NCBI RefSeq assembly: GCF_012641265.1
Contig: NZ_JABAHZ010000006.1
Location: forward strand, 124,001-188,000
Reading direction: 5' to 3'
Source: Chitinophaga eiseniae
GTDB taxonomy: Bacteria > Bacteroidota > Bacteroidia > Chitinophagales > Chitinophagaceae
DNA: 64,000 nt
The notes beneath the pieces were generated by a model that ran no database searches, had not been told where the DNA came from, and saw only the letters and a list, made by a program, of their open reading frames with translations. How positions within the stretch are numbered: position 1 is the first letter of the stretch; every line of letters starts with the position of its first letter. Below, piece after piece: positions 33,803 through 42,125 of the stretch. Position numbers and translations under genes: made by a program.

Positions 33803-36418
33803 ATGAGATTTATTTGCCAGCTTCTTTCAGGGTTCCTGATTGTCTTCCTGCTTATCGCAGCAGGCAGGCCCAACACCATTATGGCACGTTTGCCAATGAC
33901 CACCGCAGATACCCTGCCGCCTGATACCCTGCCCCGGGCATCGAAAGATAGCATAGACGCACCCATACATTATAAGGCAAAAGACTCTATCGTGATGCTG
34001 GTACCCGACAAACGCATGCTCCTGTATGGCAACACCGACACGAAATACAAAAATACCAGCATCACAGCCGAACGCATGCTGGTAGACCAGCAAACCGGTT
34101 TGGTAGAAGCCACCAAATGGAAAGACACCGCCGGGAAACCCATAGGCCTTCCCGTTATGACCGACAACGGACAGAGCTTCGAATCCGATACCATCCAGTT
34201 TAACATCGGTACCCGCAAAGCCAAAATTTACCATACCCGCTCTAAATATGGAGAAGCTTACGTGGGCAGCCAGCAGGCCAAGCACATGACGGATAATACC
34301 ATCTTCGGCTTTAAAAATACCTTTACCACCTGCGATCTCGATACGCCGCACTTTCAATTCCGTGCCCGGAAAATAAAAATCATCCCCGATAAACTGGTGG
34401 TCTCCGGCCCGGCCAACCTGGAAATTGAGGGGATTCCCACTCCCCTCTTTATCCCCTTCGCTATTTTCCCGATTACACAGGGACAGCGCTCCGGTATCCT
34501 GCCTCCACAGTACGTGGTGAACCAGCAGAAAGGAATCGGACTGGAAAATGGCGGCTACTATCTCGGCCTGGGAGAACATTTCGATCTTACCATGCGGGGA
34601 GACGTATATTCCTATGGCAGCTGGAGCCTGACGGCCAGTCCCACCTACCGGAAAAGGTACAAATACAACGGTGGACTGAACCTCAGCTTCGCCAACACCC
34701 GCTTCGGCGATCCGGCCGTAAAGTCGGAATTCAGCACCTCCAAAGACTTCCGGGTTACCTGGAATCATAGTATGGACAGCAAAGCCCGCCCCGGCGTTAA
34801 CTTTGGCGCCGCCGTTAACTTTGGAACCTCCTCCTATAACCGGTATAACGTATACGACTATAATACCCGTGTAAACAATAACATCGGATCTTCTATCACT
34901 TTCTCCAAAAGCTGGATAGGCAAGCCTTATAACCTCACGATGGGATTGAACCATTCGCAGAACCTGAGCACCCGTGATGTGTCGATTTCCTTCCCGGATG
35001 CGACTTTCACCGTGAATACCATCTATCCTTTTCAGCCGAAAGAAATGGTAGGCAAGCCTAAGTGGTATGAGAAGATAGGGATTTCCTATAATGGGGTACT
35101 GCGTAACCAGGCCAACTTCAAGGACTCACTGTTTGGTAAACAGGCCATGCTCGATGCCATGCAAACCGGTATGCAACATAGCGTGCCTATCTCTTTTTCC
35201 ATCCCCGTACTTAAAACATTCACTTTATCGCCGGGGATTAACTATTCAGAATACTGGTATACCAAGAAATTTATCCGTAACTGGAATCCCAACAAACCTA
35301 ACCTGGGCACGGGCGACAAGGGCGCCCTGGATACCACTTACCAGGCCGGCTTCTTTACCGCGCGCGATGTAAGCGCCAGCATGTCGTTGTCGACCGCCTT
35401 ATATGGCATGTACACGTTTAACAAACATTCCAAAGTAAGGGCTATCCGCCATGTGATGCGTCCTACGCTGAGCGCCATGTACCGGCCGGATTTGTCCAGC
35501 AGCTATTACCGCCAGGTACAGTATAATAAACAGGGAGATAAAACCCCGATGTCAGATTTCGATGGGGCCATCATAGGCGTACCGAGTCCCGGAACCTTTG
35601 GCGGTATCAACTTCGGATTGGACAATAACCTGGAGATGAAGGTATTTTCCCGGAAAGACACCACAGGCAACCACGAAAAGAAAATTAAATTACTCGATGG
35701 TTTCGGTATCACCGGCAACTATAACCTGGTAGCCGACTCCTTTAAGCTGTCGACTTTCGCTATTTACGCCCGTACCAACCTGTTCGACAAACTGAATATC
35801 TCCGCCAGCGGTAACCTGGATCCTTATCAGACTGATGCCCGCGGCCGCCGGGTCGACAAACTCATCTGGCAGCAGGGCAAGATCAGCCTGGGCCGTTTAA
35901 CCAACGCCAGCATCTCCCTGAGCACCTCTTTCCAGTCGAAGGACAAAAAAGGGACCGCCAAAACGCAAACGATGGACTCTATCCAAAATGCGCAAGGCAA
36001 AGACGCCGCCTATGCCGCGCAACAGCGGCAATTGGCCATGGTACGCGCTAATCCTGGCGAGTACGTGGATTTTGACATCCCCTGGCGCATAGATCTCTCC
36101 TATAGCCTCGCCTATACGAACACGATTATTCCGGATTCCGGAGGGGTGGTGAAGAGAATTACCCAATATGTTAGTTTCAACGGCGATTTTAGTCTCACGC
36201 CCAAATGGAAGATAGGTCTCAACAGCGGCTTCGACTTTACCAATATGCAGATTGCTTATACGAACATGTATATCTCGCGCGACCTGCACGATTTTAATTT
36301 ATCCATCAACCTCATCCCATTTGGCACCTTCCGCCAGTTCAGCTTCACCATTGCCACTAAGGCAAGCATCCTGAAAGACCTGCGGCTCAATAGGAGCCGG
36401 CAATTTTATGACCAGTAG
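33803..36418 (+). CDS. lptD: putative LPS-assembly protein LptD
   Basis: About 871 residues from ATG 33803, which gives a signal peptide (MRFICQLLSGFLIVFLLIAA); a frame from 33734 would add 23 residues. The N-terminal region has the OstA-like beta-jellyroll pattern (YGNTDTKYKNTSITAERMLV, TIQFNIGTRKAKIYHTRSKY), followed by CDLDTPHFQFRARKIKIIPD and an outer-membrane barrel with ITQGQRSGILPPQY, typical for the Bacteroidota LptD-like family that inserts lipopolysaccharide into the outer membrane. It is a single gene between the sigma factor and the MocR regulator and is presumably essential for the cell envelope. Confidence 0.88.
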   Translation: MRFICQLLSGFLIVFLLIAAGRPNTIMARLPMTTADTLPPDTLPRASKDSIDAPIHYKAKDSIVMLVPDKRMLLYGNTDTKYKNTSITAERMLVDQQTGLVEATKWKDTAGKPIGLPVMTDNGQSFESDTIQFNIGTRKAKIYHTRSKYGEAYVGSQQAKHMTDNTIFGFKNTFTTCDLDTPHFQFRARKIKIIPDKLVVSGPANLEIEGIPTPLFIPFAIFPITQGQRSGILPPQYVVNQQKGIGLENGGYYLGLGEHFDLTMRGDVYSYGSWSLTASPTYRKRYKYNGGLNLSFANTRFGDPAVKSEFSTSKDFRVTWNHSMDSKARPGVNFGAAVNFGTSSYNRYNVYDYNTRVNNNIGSSITFSKSWIGKPYNLTMGLNHSQNLSTRDVSISFPDATFTVNTIYPFQPKEMVGKPKWYEKIGISYNGVLRNQANFKDSLFGKQAMLDAMQTGMQHSVPISFSIPVLKTFTLSPGINYSEYWYTKKFIRNWNPNKPNLGTGDKGALDTTYQAGFFTARDVSASMSLSTALYGMYTFNKHSKVRAIRHVMRPTLSAMYRPDLSSSYYRQVQYNKQGDKTPMSDFDGAIIGVPSPGTFGGINFGLDNNLEMKVFSRKDTTGNHEKKIKLLDGFGITGNYNLVADSFKLSTFAIYARTNLFDKLNISASGNLDPYQTDARGRRVDKLIWQQGKISLGRLTNASISLSTSFQSKDKKGTAKTQTMDSIQNAQGKDAAYAAQQRQLAMVRANPGEYVDFDIPWRIDLSYSLAYTNTIIPDSGGVVKRITQYVSFNGDFSLTPKWKIGLNSGFDFTNMQIAYTNMYISRDLHDFNLSINLIPFGTFRQFSFTIATKASILKDLRLNRSRQFYDQ

Positions 36419-36424
36419 CCGGTC

Positions 36425-37900
36425 TTAGGACGCCGTATCCAAAATACTTTCCAGGATGGCCACCGCCGCCCGCAGCTCCTTGTTATTAAGGGAGGCAAAG
36501 CCAAAACGCAGCCCGTTAACGGATTTGCCTCCATAGTGATACTGCTCTCCCGACGACATGCGTAGGCCTTTGCTACGGGCTTTTTCCGCCAGTTTAATTA
36601 AGGATATTTTGGGAGAGAAGCGCAACCAGATGGCCATTCCGCCGGCAGGCGGTGTAAAAGTGACTGTCTTCCCTAATCGTTGCTGCAGTAATTCGCAGAG
36701 CAGGTCGCGCCGCTCCCGGTATATTTTATTCGACTTTTTCAGATGCCTGGCAATCGTGCCATCGGCCAGCAGGTTGGCCAGTGCCTGCTCTGCCAGGTTA
36801 TCGCCCCGCAGGTCCATAAGCCGGCGCAACTCCGCCGAAGCGGCGATAAAACTGGCCGGGGCTATCATAAAGCCAATACGTATGGATAAGCCCAGCGACT
36901 TGGTAAAAGAACCGATATAAATGACGTTGCCGCCATGATCGGCGCTGGCCAGCGGTAATATGGGCGCCGAGCTGTAATGGAAGTCATAATCGTAATCGTC
37001 TTCAATCACCGGCAGTTTATATTTACGGATAATCTCCAGCAGCTTCATCCTGCGGGCGGCACTCAACGTTACCGTGGTAGGGTGATGGTGATGCGTGATC
37101 AGGTACAACATCCGGATCTTCTTCTGACTGCACAATGTTTCAATGGCATCTGCATCAATTCCTTCTTCATCTACCGGCACTCGCAACAAACGTGCACCCA
37201 GCTGCTCAAAGCACAGGTCAGCGAAGAAATAATTCGGACTACCTACAATCACATAGTCACCGGGCTTAATGATCATGGCGGCTGCCAGGTAAATAGCCAT
37301 CTGCGCGCCACGGGTAATCATCACATGATCAACGGTGATATTAAGGCCACGGGTATTACTGAGGTACTTCACCATTTCTTTCCGTAAGGCAGTGGTGCCC
37401 GCAGCCTCGCCGTACATCAGCAACTTGTGATAGCGGGTGCTTTCTATCACCGAACGGCATTCCCGTACCCAGTCGGTCAGAGGGGCCAGGCGTACATCAG
37501 GGAAGCCATCGTTGATCACCAGCGGCATGCTGGCATCGGGATAAGGCGCCATCACCGGTGCTGCCGGTGGCATATGAAAGGAGAAAGCGGTGGCTTCGCC
37601 ATAGGGCTGCAATACCTTGCGGAAGCTACGGGGCCGGATCACCGGCAAGTTGGTAGCCACCATCATACCTTTACGGGGCACCGGCTCCAGCCAGTCCTGG
37701 CTGATCAGCTCTTCATACGCCGCAATCACCGTTTTGCGGTGCAGGTCCAGCTGTAACGCCAGCACCCGGCTGCCGGGTAGAAACGATCCCGGCTTCAGGA
37801 TACCTTCCTGTATCAGACCTATCAGCCGGTTGGCAATTTGCTGGTACACCGGCAATTTCAGCGATTTATCTGTTTGAATGAGCGTTTTAAATGGAAGCAT
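36425..37900 (-). CDS. MocR-type regulator (GntR HTH fused to aminotransferase domain)
   Basis: A 491-residue protein with an N-terminal GntR winged helix (LPVYQQIANRLIGLIQEGIL, LPGSRVLALQLDLHRKTVIA, residues 15-75) fused to a fold-type I aminotransferase domain. The pyridoxal-phosphate lysine is in YIGSFTKSLGLSIRIGF near residue 340, and the conserved EDDYDYDFHY is near 290. MocR proteins such as PdxR and GabR act as transcription factors that sense PLP or amino acids. The gene diverges from an AhpD-like/GNAT pair, with direct repeats TGGACTAC in between, so it probably controls that pair and itself. Confidence 0.92.
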   Translation of the reverse strand: MLPFKTLIQTDKSLKLPVYQQIANRLIGLIQEGILKPGSFLPGSRVLALQLDLHRKTVIAAYEELISQDWLEPVPRKGMMVATNLPVIRPRSFRKVLQPYGEATAFSFHMPPAAPVMAPYPDASMPLVINDGFPDVRLAPLTDWVRECRSVIESTRYHKLLMYGEAAGTTALRKEMVKYLSNTRGLNITVDHVMITRGAQMAIYLAAAMIIKPGDYVIVGSPNYFFADLCFEQLGARLLRVPVDEEGIDADAIETLCSQKKIRMLYLITHHHHPTTVTLSAARRMKLLEIIRKYKLPVIEDDYDYDFHYSSAPILPLASADHGGNVIYIGSFTKSLGLSIRIGFMIAPASFIAASAELRRLMDLRGDNLAEQALANLLADGTIARHLKKSNKIYRERRDLLCELLQQRLGKTVTFTPPAGGMAIWLRFSPKISLIKLAEKARSKGLRMSSGEQYHYGGKSVNGLRFGFASLNNKELRAAVAILESILDTAS

Positions 37901-37901
37901 C

Positions 37902-37932
37902 TGGACTACCTGTCGATTGTTATGTGGACTAC
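37902..37932. promoter_or_regulatory. direct-repeat operator candidate for the MocR regulator
   Basis: TGGACTAC occurs twice, at 37902-37909 and 37925-37932, 23 bp start to start; a related inverted word (ACTCCAGT, 37940-37947 region) follows. MocR regulators typically bind direct repeats; the context CTGGACTACC resembles the PdxR-type word CTGGAC-. The first repeat begins one base before the regulator's own start codon, suggesting autorepression. Confidence 0.45.
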
Positions 37933-37976
37933 TAAGATACTCCAGTCATCGCTAATTTTACACTATAATTTTAACG

Positions 37977-38420
37977 ATGATGAAAGAACGTTTTTTAATG
38001 AAAGAGATAGATCCCGCTGCGTACACCGCTATGCTGGGATTAGAAAAATACCTGTCTGGTACCGGCATATCCCCTCTTCACCAGGAAATGATCCGTGTAA
38101 GGGCGTCCCAACTGAATGGCTGCGCCTTTTGCATTAATCAACATACACAGGATGCCCGTAAAGCCGGTGAAACTGAACAGCGCTTATACCTGCTCAGTGC
38201 CTGGAAGGAATCGCCCCAGTTCACCCCGGCGGAAAGAATTATCCTGGCGATGACGGAGGAAATCACGTTTATCAGTCGCGAAGGACTTACGGAAACCACC
38301 TACCAGCAAGCGTTAAAGGAATTTGGTTTAAAAGGTACTTCTGAGCTGATCATGGCTATCAATGTCATCAACGCCTGGAACCGTATTGGCATTTCCACAC
38401 ACCGGGTACCGGGTCAATAA
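37977..38420 (+). CDS. carboxymuconolactone decarboxylase (AhpD-like) family protein
   Basis: A 147-residue protein (starts at 37977, 37980 or 37998 are all possible). The AhpD-type redox motif CAFCINQHTQDARKAGE is at residues 41-57 with CxxC and downstream His, followed by a helical tail (FTPAERIILAMTEEITFI, ELIMAINVINAWNRIGI). Such proteins act as small peroxidase/disulfide reductases. It is followed 12 bp later by a GNAT acetyltransferase gene, and both are divergent from a MocR regulator, an arrangement seen often in bacteria. Confidence 0.9.
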   Translation: MMKERFLMKEIDPAAYTAMLGLEKYLSGTGISPLHQEMIRVRASQLNGCAFCINQHTQDARKAGETEQRLYLLSAWKESPQFTPAERIILAMTEEITFISREGLTETTYQQALKEFGLKGTSELIMAINVINAWNRIGISTHRVPGQ

Positions 38421-38432
38421 AATAAAAGCACG

Positions 38433-38870
38433 ATGATACCAAACATAAAAACTGCCCAGACAGACGCCGAGTTATTGGCCTGCAGTGACGTGATTTTATT
38501 CCTGCGTCCACACCTGCAGAAAGAAAATTTGCTGGCACAGTTGCGCGATATGCAACAGGAAGACTACCGCATTATTTATGTCACCGACCCGGAAGATGCG
38601 TCCAAAGTAGTGGCCTTTGCAGGCTTCCGTCACATGCATAAATTATTCAGCGGTAAAACAATTTATATAGATGATCTGGCCTGTCTGCCTGCTTACCAGG
38701 GGCGGGGCTATGCAGCAAAACTGCTGGATCATGTAAAGGAGCTGGCTAAAAAGGAAGGGTTACAGGCTGTACAACTCGATTCCGGTCACGGGCTGTTTCC
38801 GGCGCATCGCTTGTATCATCGCCAGGGATTTCATATCTCTGCCCATCACTTTACACAGAAATTGGCTTAG
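38433..38870 (+). CDS. GNAT-family N-acetyltransferase
   Basis: A 145-residue protein with the GNAT core: strand 4 KTIYIDDLACLPAYQGRGYA with the acetyl-CoA pyrophosphate loop QGRGYA near residue 89, followed by KLLDHVKELAKKEGL and LDSGHGLFPAHRLYHRQGF. Substrate unknown. It is co-transcribed with the AhpD-like gene, 12 bp apart, and ends just before a terminator hairpin that overlaps the converging YceI gene. Confidence 0.9.
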   Translation: MIPNIKTAQTDAELLACSDVILFLRPHLQKENLLAQLRDMQQEDYRIIYVTDPEDASKVVAFAGFRHMHKLFSGKTIYIDDLACLPAYQGRGYAAKLLDHVKELAKKEGLQAVQLDSGHGLFPAHRLYHRQGFHISAHHFTQKLA

Positions 38871-38873
38871 CGT

Positions 38874-38925
38874 ATAACCGTTACCGGTATCTACGGGCAG
38901 GTACCGGAACGGTTATTGTTTTTTT
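38874..38925 (+). terminator. terminator hairpin after the GNAT gene
   Basis: Stem ATAACCGTTACCGGTA (38874-38889) with TACCGGAACGGTTAT (38902-38916, one bulge), followed by a T-run. The right arm and T-run lie inside the last codons of the converging YceI gene. Confidence 0.7.
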
Positions 38926-39479
38926 GCCTGTACGTTTAATATAACCGTCAGCTTATCATCAATGGCGTTATCCGGGCCTACCTGGAAATCTTTACGGTTA
39001 ATCACAAACTGGCCATTAAACTGGCAGCCGCCGGCCGTCATATTGGTGGTAAATGGGAAGCTGATGGTTTTGGTAATTCCTTTAATGGTTAAGGCGCCGG
39101 TAAACTGGTAGGTGTTAGGTTTCCCTGCCGCAGTAACGGAAGTAGCTACCAGTTTCATTACCGGGAACTTTGCGGTATTAAAATATTTTTCTGCCATCAG
39201 GTCGCGGTCACGTTTTCCGATGCCCGTATTAATGGTATTCACAGCTACCGTTGCCTCTATGACTGTTTCCTTCAGCTTATCCGGGTCAAAATGTATGTTA
39301 CCCTTTAAGCCGGTAAAATACCCCGTTACCGTACTGCTGAAAATAAGGTGATTTACAATGGTAAATTTCACCTTAGATCCTTCATCTACCGGTACATAGT
39401 GTTGCGCCAAAAGGTGCGTGCTGCCCAGTAGTAACAGGCCGGATAACAGGAAGCGGGAAATAAATGCGGGCGTTTTCAT
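38913..39479 (-). CDS. YceI-family periplasmic lipid-binding protein
   Basis: 188 residues from ATG 39479, which gives a signal peptide (KTPAFISRFLLSGLLLLGS, ending before QHYVPVDE); the upstream extension overlaps the SRPBCC gene. The mature chain has the YceI lipocalin-like pattern: GSKVKFTIVNHLIFSSTVTG, GIGKRDRDLMAEKYFNTAKF, TFTGALTIKG-type strand and FVINRKDFQVGPDNA near the end. YceI proteins bind isoprenoid-like or amphiphilic ligands. It is encoded downstream of an SRPBCC gene on the same strand with 100 bp in between. Confidence 0.9.
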   Translation of the reverse strand: MKTPAFISRFLLSGLLLLGSTHLLAQHYVPVDEGSKVKFTIVNHLIFSSTVTGYFTGLKGNIHFDPDKLKETVIEATVAVNTINTGIGKRDRDLMAEKYFNTAKFPVMKLVATSVTAAGKPNTYQFTGALTIKGITKTISFPFTTNMTAGGCQFNGQFVINRKDFQVGPDNAIDDKLTVILNVQAKKQ

Positions 39480-39579
39480 ACTACAAAGTTGACCAATTAC
39501 CCTGGTATTGCCAAATCGCAACATAGCCGGTTCCCTTTGCAATAAGTTAAAGAAACCGGCCCGCAAAATAAGCTGTGCT

Positions 39580-40008
39580 TTATTTTCTTTCCGCAACGGA
39601 CTTCAATCCCGCCAGTATATTCTTCCAGTTTTCCCGGGAATGATCACAGGTTTCCTGGTTTTCGAAGTTTGCCTGGGAAACAGTGAACCGGGTATCGTCG
39701 TGGCCATTGGCCGCAAGCTCGTATACAATAACGGCGTAATTATCCGGTATATCTTCTTTCCCGGTGCTCAGGTAACTGTACGACAATTTTTTCCCTTTTT
39801 CTACCTCCAGCACTACGCCTTTTTCTTCATAGCTTTTTCCATCCCATTCACCCGACCAGGTAACGGGGCTGCCGGTTTGCCAGTTGCTGTTCACATCTGT
39901 TCCGAAAAAGTATTCCTTAATCAACGCCTTATTGGTAATGGCTTCCCACACACGGGAAGCAGGTGCATGAATGTGGATAGATTCCGATAATTTCAATTGC
40001 TTATCCAT
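39580..40008 (-). CDS. SRPBCC (AHSA1-like) domain protein
   Basis: A 142-residue protein with the START-like AHSA1 pattern: SIHIHAPASRVWEAITNKAL near residue 10, YFFGTDVNSNWQTGSPVTW, then GVVLEVEKGKKLSYSYLS and a C-terminal helix NWKNILAGLKSVAERK. These small proteins bind hydrophobic ligands or assist Hsp90-like proteins; the exact role is unknown. Reading direction and short distances suggest possible co-transcription with YceI. Confidence 0.88.
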   Translation of the reverse strand: MDKQLKLSESIHIHAPASRVWEAITNKALIKEYFFGTDVNSNWQTGSPVTWSGEWDGKSYEEKGVVLEVEKGKKLSYSYLSTGKEDIPDNYAVIVYELAANGHDDTRFTVSQANFENQETCDHSRENWKNILAGLKSVAERK

Positions 40009-40065
40009 AATACTGTGTTTTTGTTACTACAATATTAGGAGGTCCTGGATTTGAAGGATTGCATT

Positions 40066-40977
40066 TTACGGATTAATTCTAATCGAATTGGGAGTAACGC
40101 CAAATCTTTTCTTGAATGCATTATTGAAATGCTGGGGGCTGGCATATCCCAGCTCATAGGCTATTTCAGCGGATGTTTTTTGGGTATCGAGGAGATATTG
40201 ATTGGCTAGCTGCAAACGTTGCCCCGTAAGGTATTCAAACACCGTAGTGTTGAACGTTTCCTTGAAGCCCCGCTTTAGTTTGTATTCATTCAGCCCTACC
40301 AACTGTGCAATTTCGCTCAATCCCGGCGGATTGCTCAGGCGTTCGTTGATCAGGTCGCGTACCGCGATGATCTTCTCTTTATCCGTTTTATTTTTAATGA
40401 TACCATTCTTCTTATCTATCCCGTAGTTATAGGCTTCCGCAGACAGTACCAGCAATTCAATACTTTTCGATAACAGGAATAATTTCTTTAGCTGATCTGT
40501 ATAACGGCAATTCAGTATTTGTCCAATTACCTGTTGTATACCCGCATCAATGCCGCCCCAGCTTTCCGACAGCAATACACTGTTGCCGGCCAATACCTGT
40601 TCGCAAAAGCGCTGCAGATGGTCATTGCCGTTTTGGGTAAAGGAGATAAACAGTTCCCGGGGAAAATCAATACCAAACGTTTCAATGGTAGAAGCTTTCG
40701 GCATCACCGTCATGTCCAGCCCATTGGAGTACATGATATTGTGGTGGCCGCCCACCAGGTCGAAAGAACGGTTGAGCTGCCGGTAAGCAAATGCGTAATC
40801 GCCTTTCAGCCCGAAGTGAAGCCGTACCACATCCCGGTCGTTGCTGGCATCAAACCCGCCGGGCTTATCGAAATGGCTGATGGTATGGGTCAGCCTGATT
40901 TCGTCACAAAGCCAGTCTGTAATGGTAGTGATACCATTGGGTGTGGTGAGCTGTCGTTGATTTTGCGGTGCCGTCAT
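40066..40977 (-). CDS. AraC-family transcriptional regulator
   Basis: A 303-residue protein with a sensor part resembling PchR-type regulators (FDASNDRDVVRLHFGLKGDY, MYSNGLDMTVMPKAST, ETFGIDFPRELF) and a C-terminal AraC domain: GLSEIAQLVGLNEYKLKRGF and SAEIAYELGYASPQHFNNAF with RFGVTPNSIR. It is divergent from the aldo/keto reductase gene at 41139, so it likely regulates that gene. Confidence 0.9.
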   Translation of the reverse strand: MTAPQNQRQLTTPNGITTITDWLCDEIRLTHTISHFDKPGGFDASNDRDVVRLHFGLKGDYAFAYRQLNRSFDLVGGHHNIMYSNGLDMTVMPKASTIETFGIDFPRELFISFTQNGNDHLQRFCEQVLAGNSVLLSESWGGIDAGIQQVIGQILNCRYTDQLKKLFLLSKSIELLVLSAEAYNYGIDKKNGIIKNKTDKEKIIAVRDLINERLSNPPGLSEIAQLVGLNEYKLKRGFKETFNTTVFEYLTGQRLQLANQYLLDTQKTSAEIAYELGYASPQHFNNAFKKRFGVTPNSIRINP

Positions 40978-41138
40978 AAGTGAGATAAAATTACGAATAA
41001 TACCTACCTTTAAAAAAGACCCGGGAGAGATATCTTCTTTGAAAACTACAAGTATTACTGTTGGTTTTACAATTCCATCCCCTCATACTTGTTTATTTTT
41101 GCTATATCAGATCATTATTCATAAAGGAAAAACATCTT

Positions 41139-42125
41139 ATGAAGTACAGAACATTAGGAACTACGGATGTACAGCTATCTGCCATTGGATTGGGCTGTAT
41201 GGGTATGAGCCATGCGTACGGCGTGCCCGATGATGCAGAGTCGATTGCCACCCTGGAAAAAGCCATTGAAATTGGCATCAATTTCTGGGATACGGCCGAT
41301 GTGTACGGCGAAGGAGCAAATGAAGAACTCATTGCAAAGGTCCTAAAACCCAATCGGAATAAAGTTTTCATTGCTACCAAGTTTGGATTTGGATACGATG
41401 CCAACACAGGCGTGAGTGGATTTAACGGTTCGCCCGCCTATATGAGAAAAGCCGTGGAAGCCAGCTTAAAGCGCCTGCAAACCGATGTTATCGATTTGTA
41501 CTATGCCCATCGTATTGACCCTAATGTACCTGTGGAAGAGATGGTAGGCGCTATGGCCGAGCTGGTAAAAGAAGGAAAGGTACGTTACCTGGGACTATCG
41601 GAAGCCTCTGCCAACACCCTGCGCAAAGCGTATGCGATACATCCTATCAGTGCCTTACAAAGTGAATATTCCCTCCTCACAAGAGGTGTGGAAAAAGACA
41701 TACTCCCTGCCTGTAAAGAGCTGGGCATTACCTTCGTCCCCTTCAGCCCCCTGGCCCGTGGCCTGGTAAGCGCCGACCTGGATGTGAGTAAACTGGCAGA
41801 TGATGATTTCAGGAAATTGCTGCCCCGTTACCAGGAGGAATACGCCGAAAATAACCGTAACCTGGCAGCAGGGTTCGCAGAGCTGGCCGCCGGCAAAAAC
41901 TGTACAGCAGCACAATTAGCCATCGCCTGGGTACTGGCGCAGGGTGATAATATTATCCCTATTCCAGGTACTAAGCGGAGAAAATACCTGCTCGACAATG
42001 CCGGCGCGGTAGATGTACAGTTAACGGCCGCCGACCTGGAAAACCTGGAAGCGCTGCTCCGGAAATATCCTAATACCGGCGACCGCTACTCTGAACAAAT
42101 GAATCGGCTGGTGGATAAAAGCTAA
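41139..42125 (+). CDS. aldo/keto reductase
   Basis: 328 residues from ATG 41139 (MKYRTLGTTDVQLSAIGLGC), 26 residues after the first in-frame ATG. It has the AKR TIM-barrel landmarks: FWDTADVYGEGANEELIAKV near 47, KVFIATKFGF, DVIDLYYAHRIDPNVPVEE near 118, VRYLGLSEAS and ALQSEYSLLTRGVE, then IIPIPGTKRRKYLLDNAGAV near 288 for NADPH binding. It belongs to the bacterial AKR13-like group, broad carbonyl reductases. A TATTTTTG -7-like element lies at 41094-41101. Its TAA overlaps the stop codon of the converging sulfatase gene. Confidence 0.93.
   Translation: MKYRTLGTTDVQLSAIGLGCMGMSHAYGVPDDAESIATLEKAIEIGINFWDTADVYGEGANEELIAKVLKPNRNKVFIATKFGFGYDANTGVSGFNGSPAYMRKAVEASLKRLQTDVIDLYYAHRIDPNVPVEEMVGAMAELVKEGKVRYLGLSEASANTLRKAYAIHPISALQSEYSLLTRGVEKDILPACKELGITFVPFSPLARGLVSADLDVSKLADDDFRKLLPRYQEEYAENNRNLAAGFAELAAGKNCTAAQLAIAWVLAQGDNIIPIPGTKRRKYLLDNAGAVDVQLTAADLENLEALLRKYPNTGDRYSEQMNRLVDKS

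Noticed and set aside
33827..34954. 375-residue open frame on the minus strand
   Set aside because: It is antisense to the N-terminal half of LptD, has no signal or domain, and LptD on the plus strand is well supported.
38913..39596. Long form of the YceI gene starting at 39596
   Set aside because: It would overlap the end of the SRPBCC gene and place the signal peptide 39 residues inside the protein.
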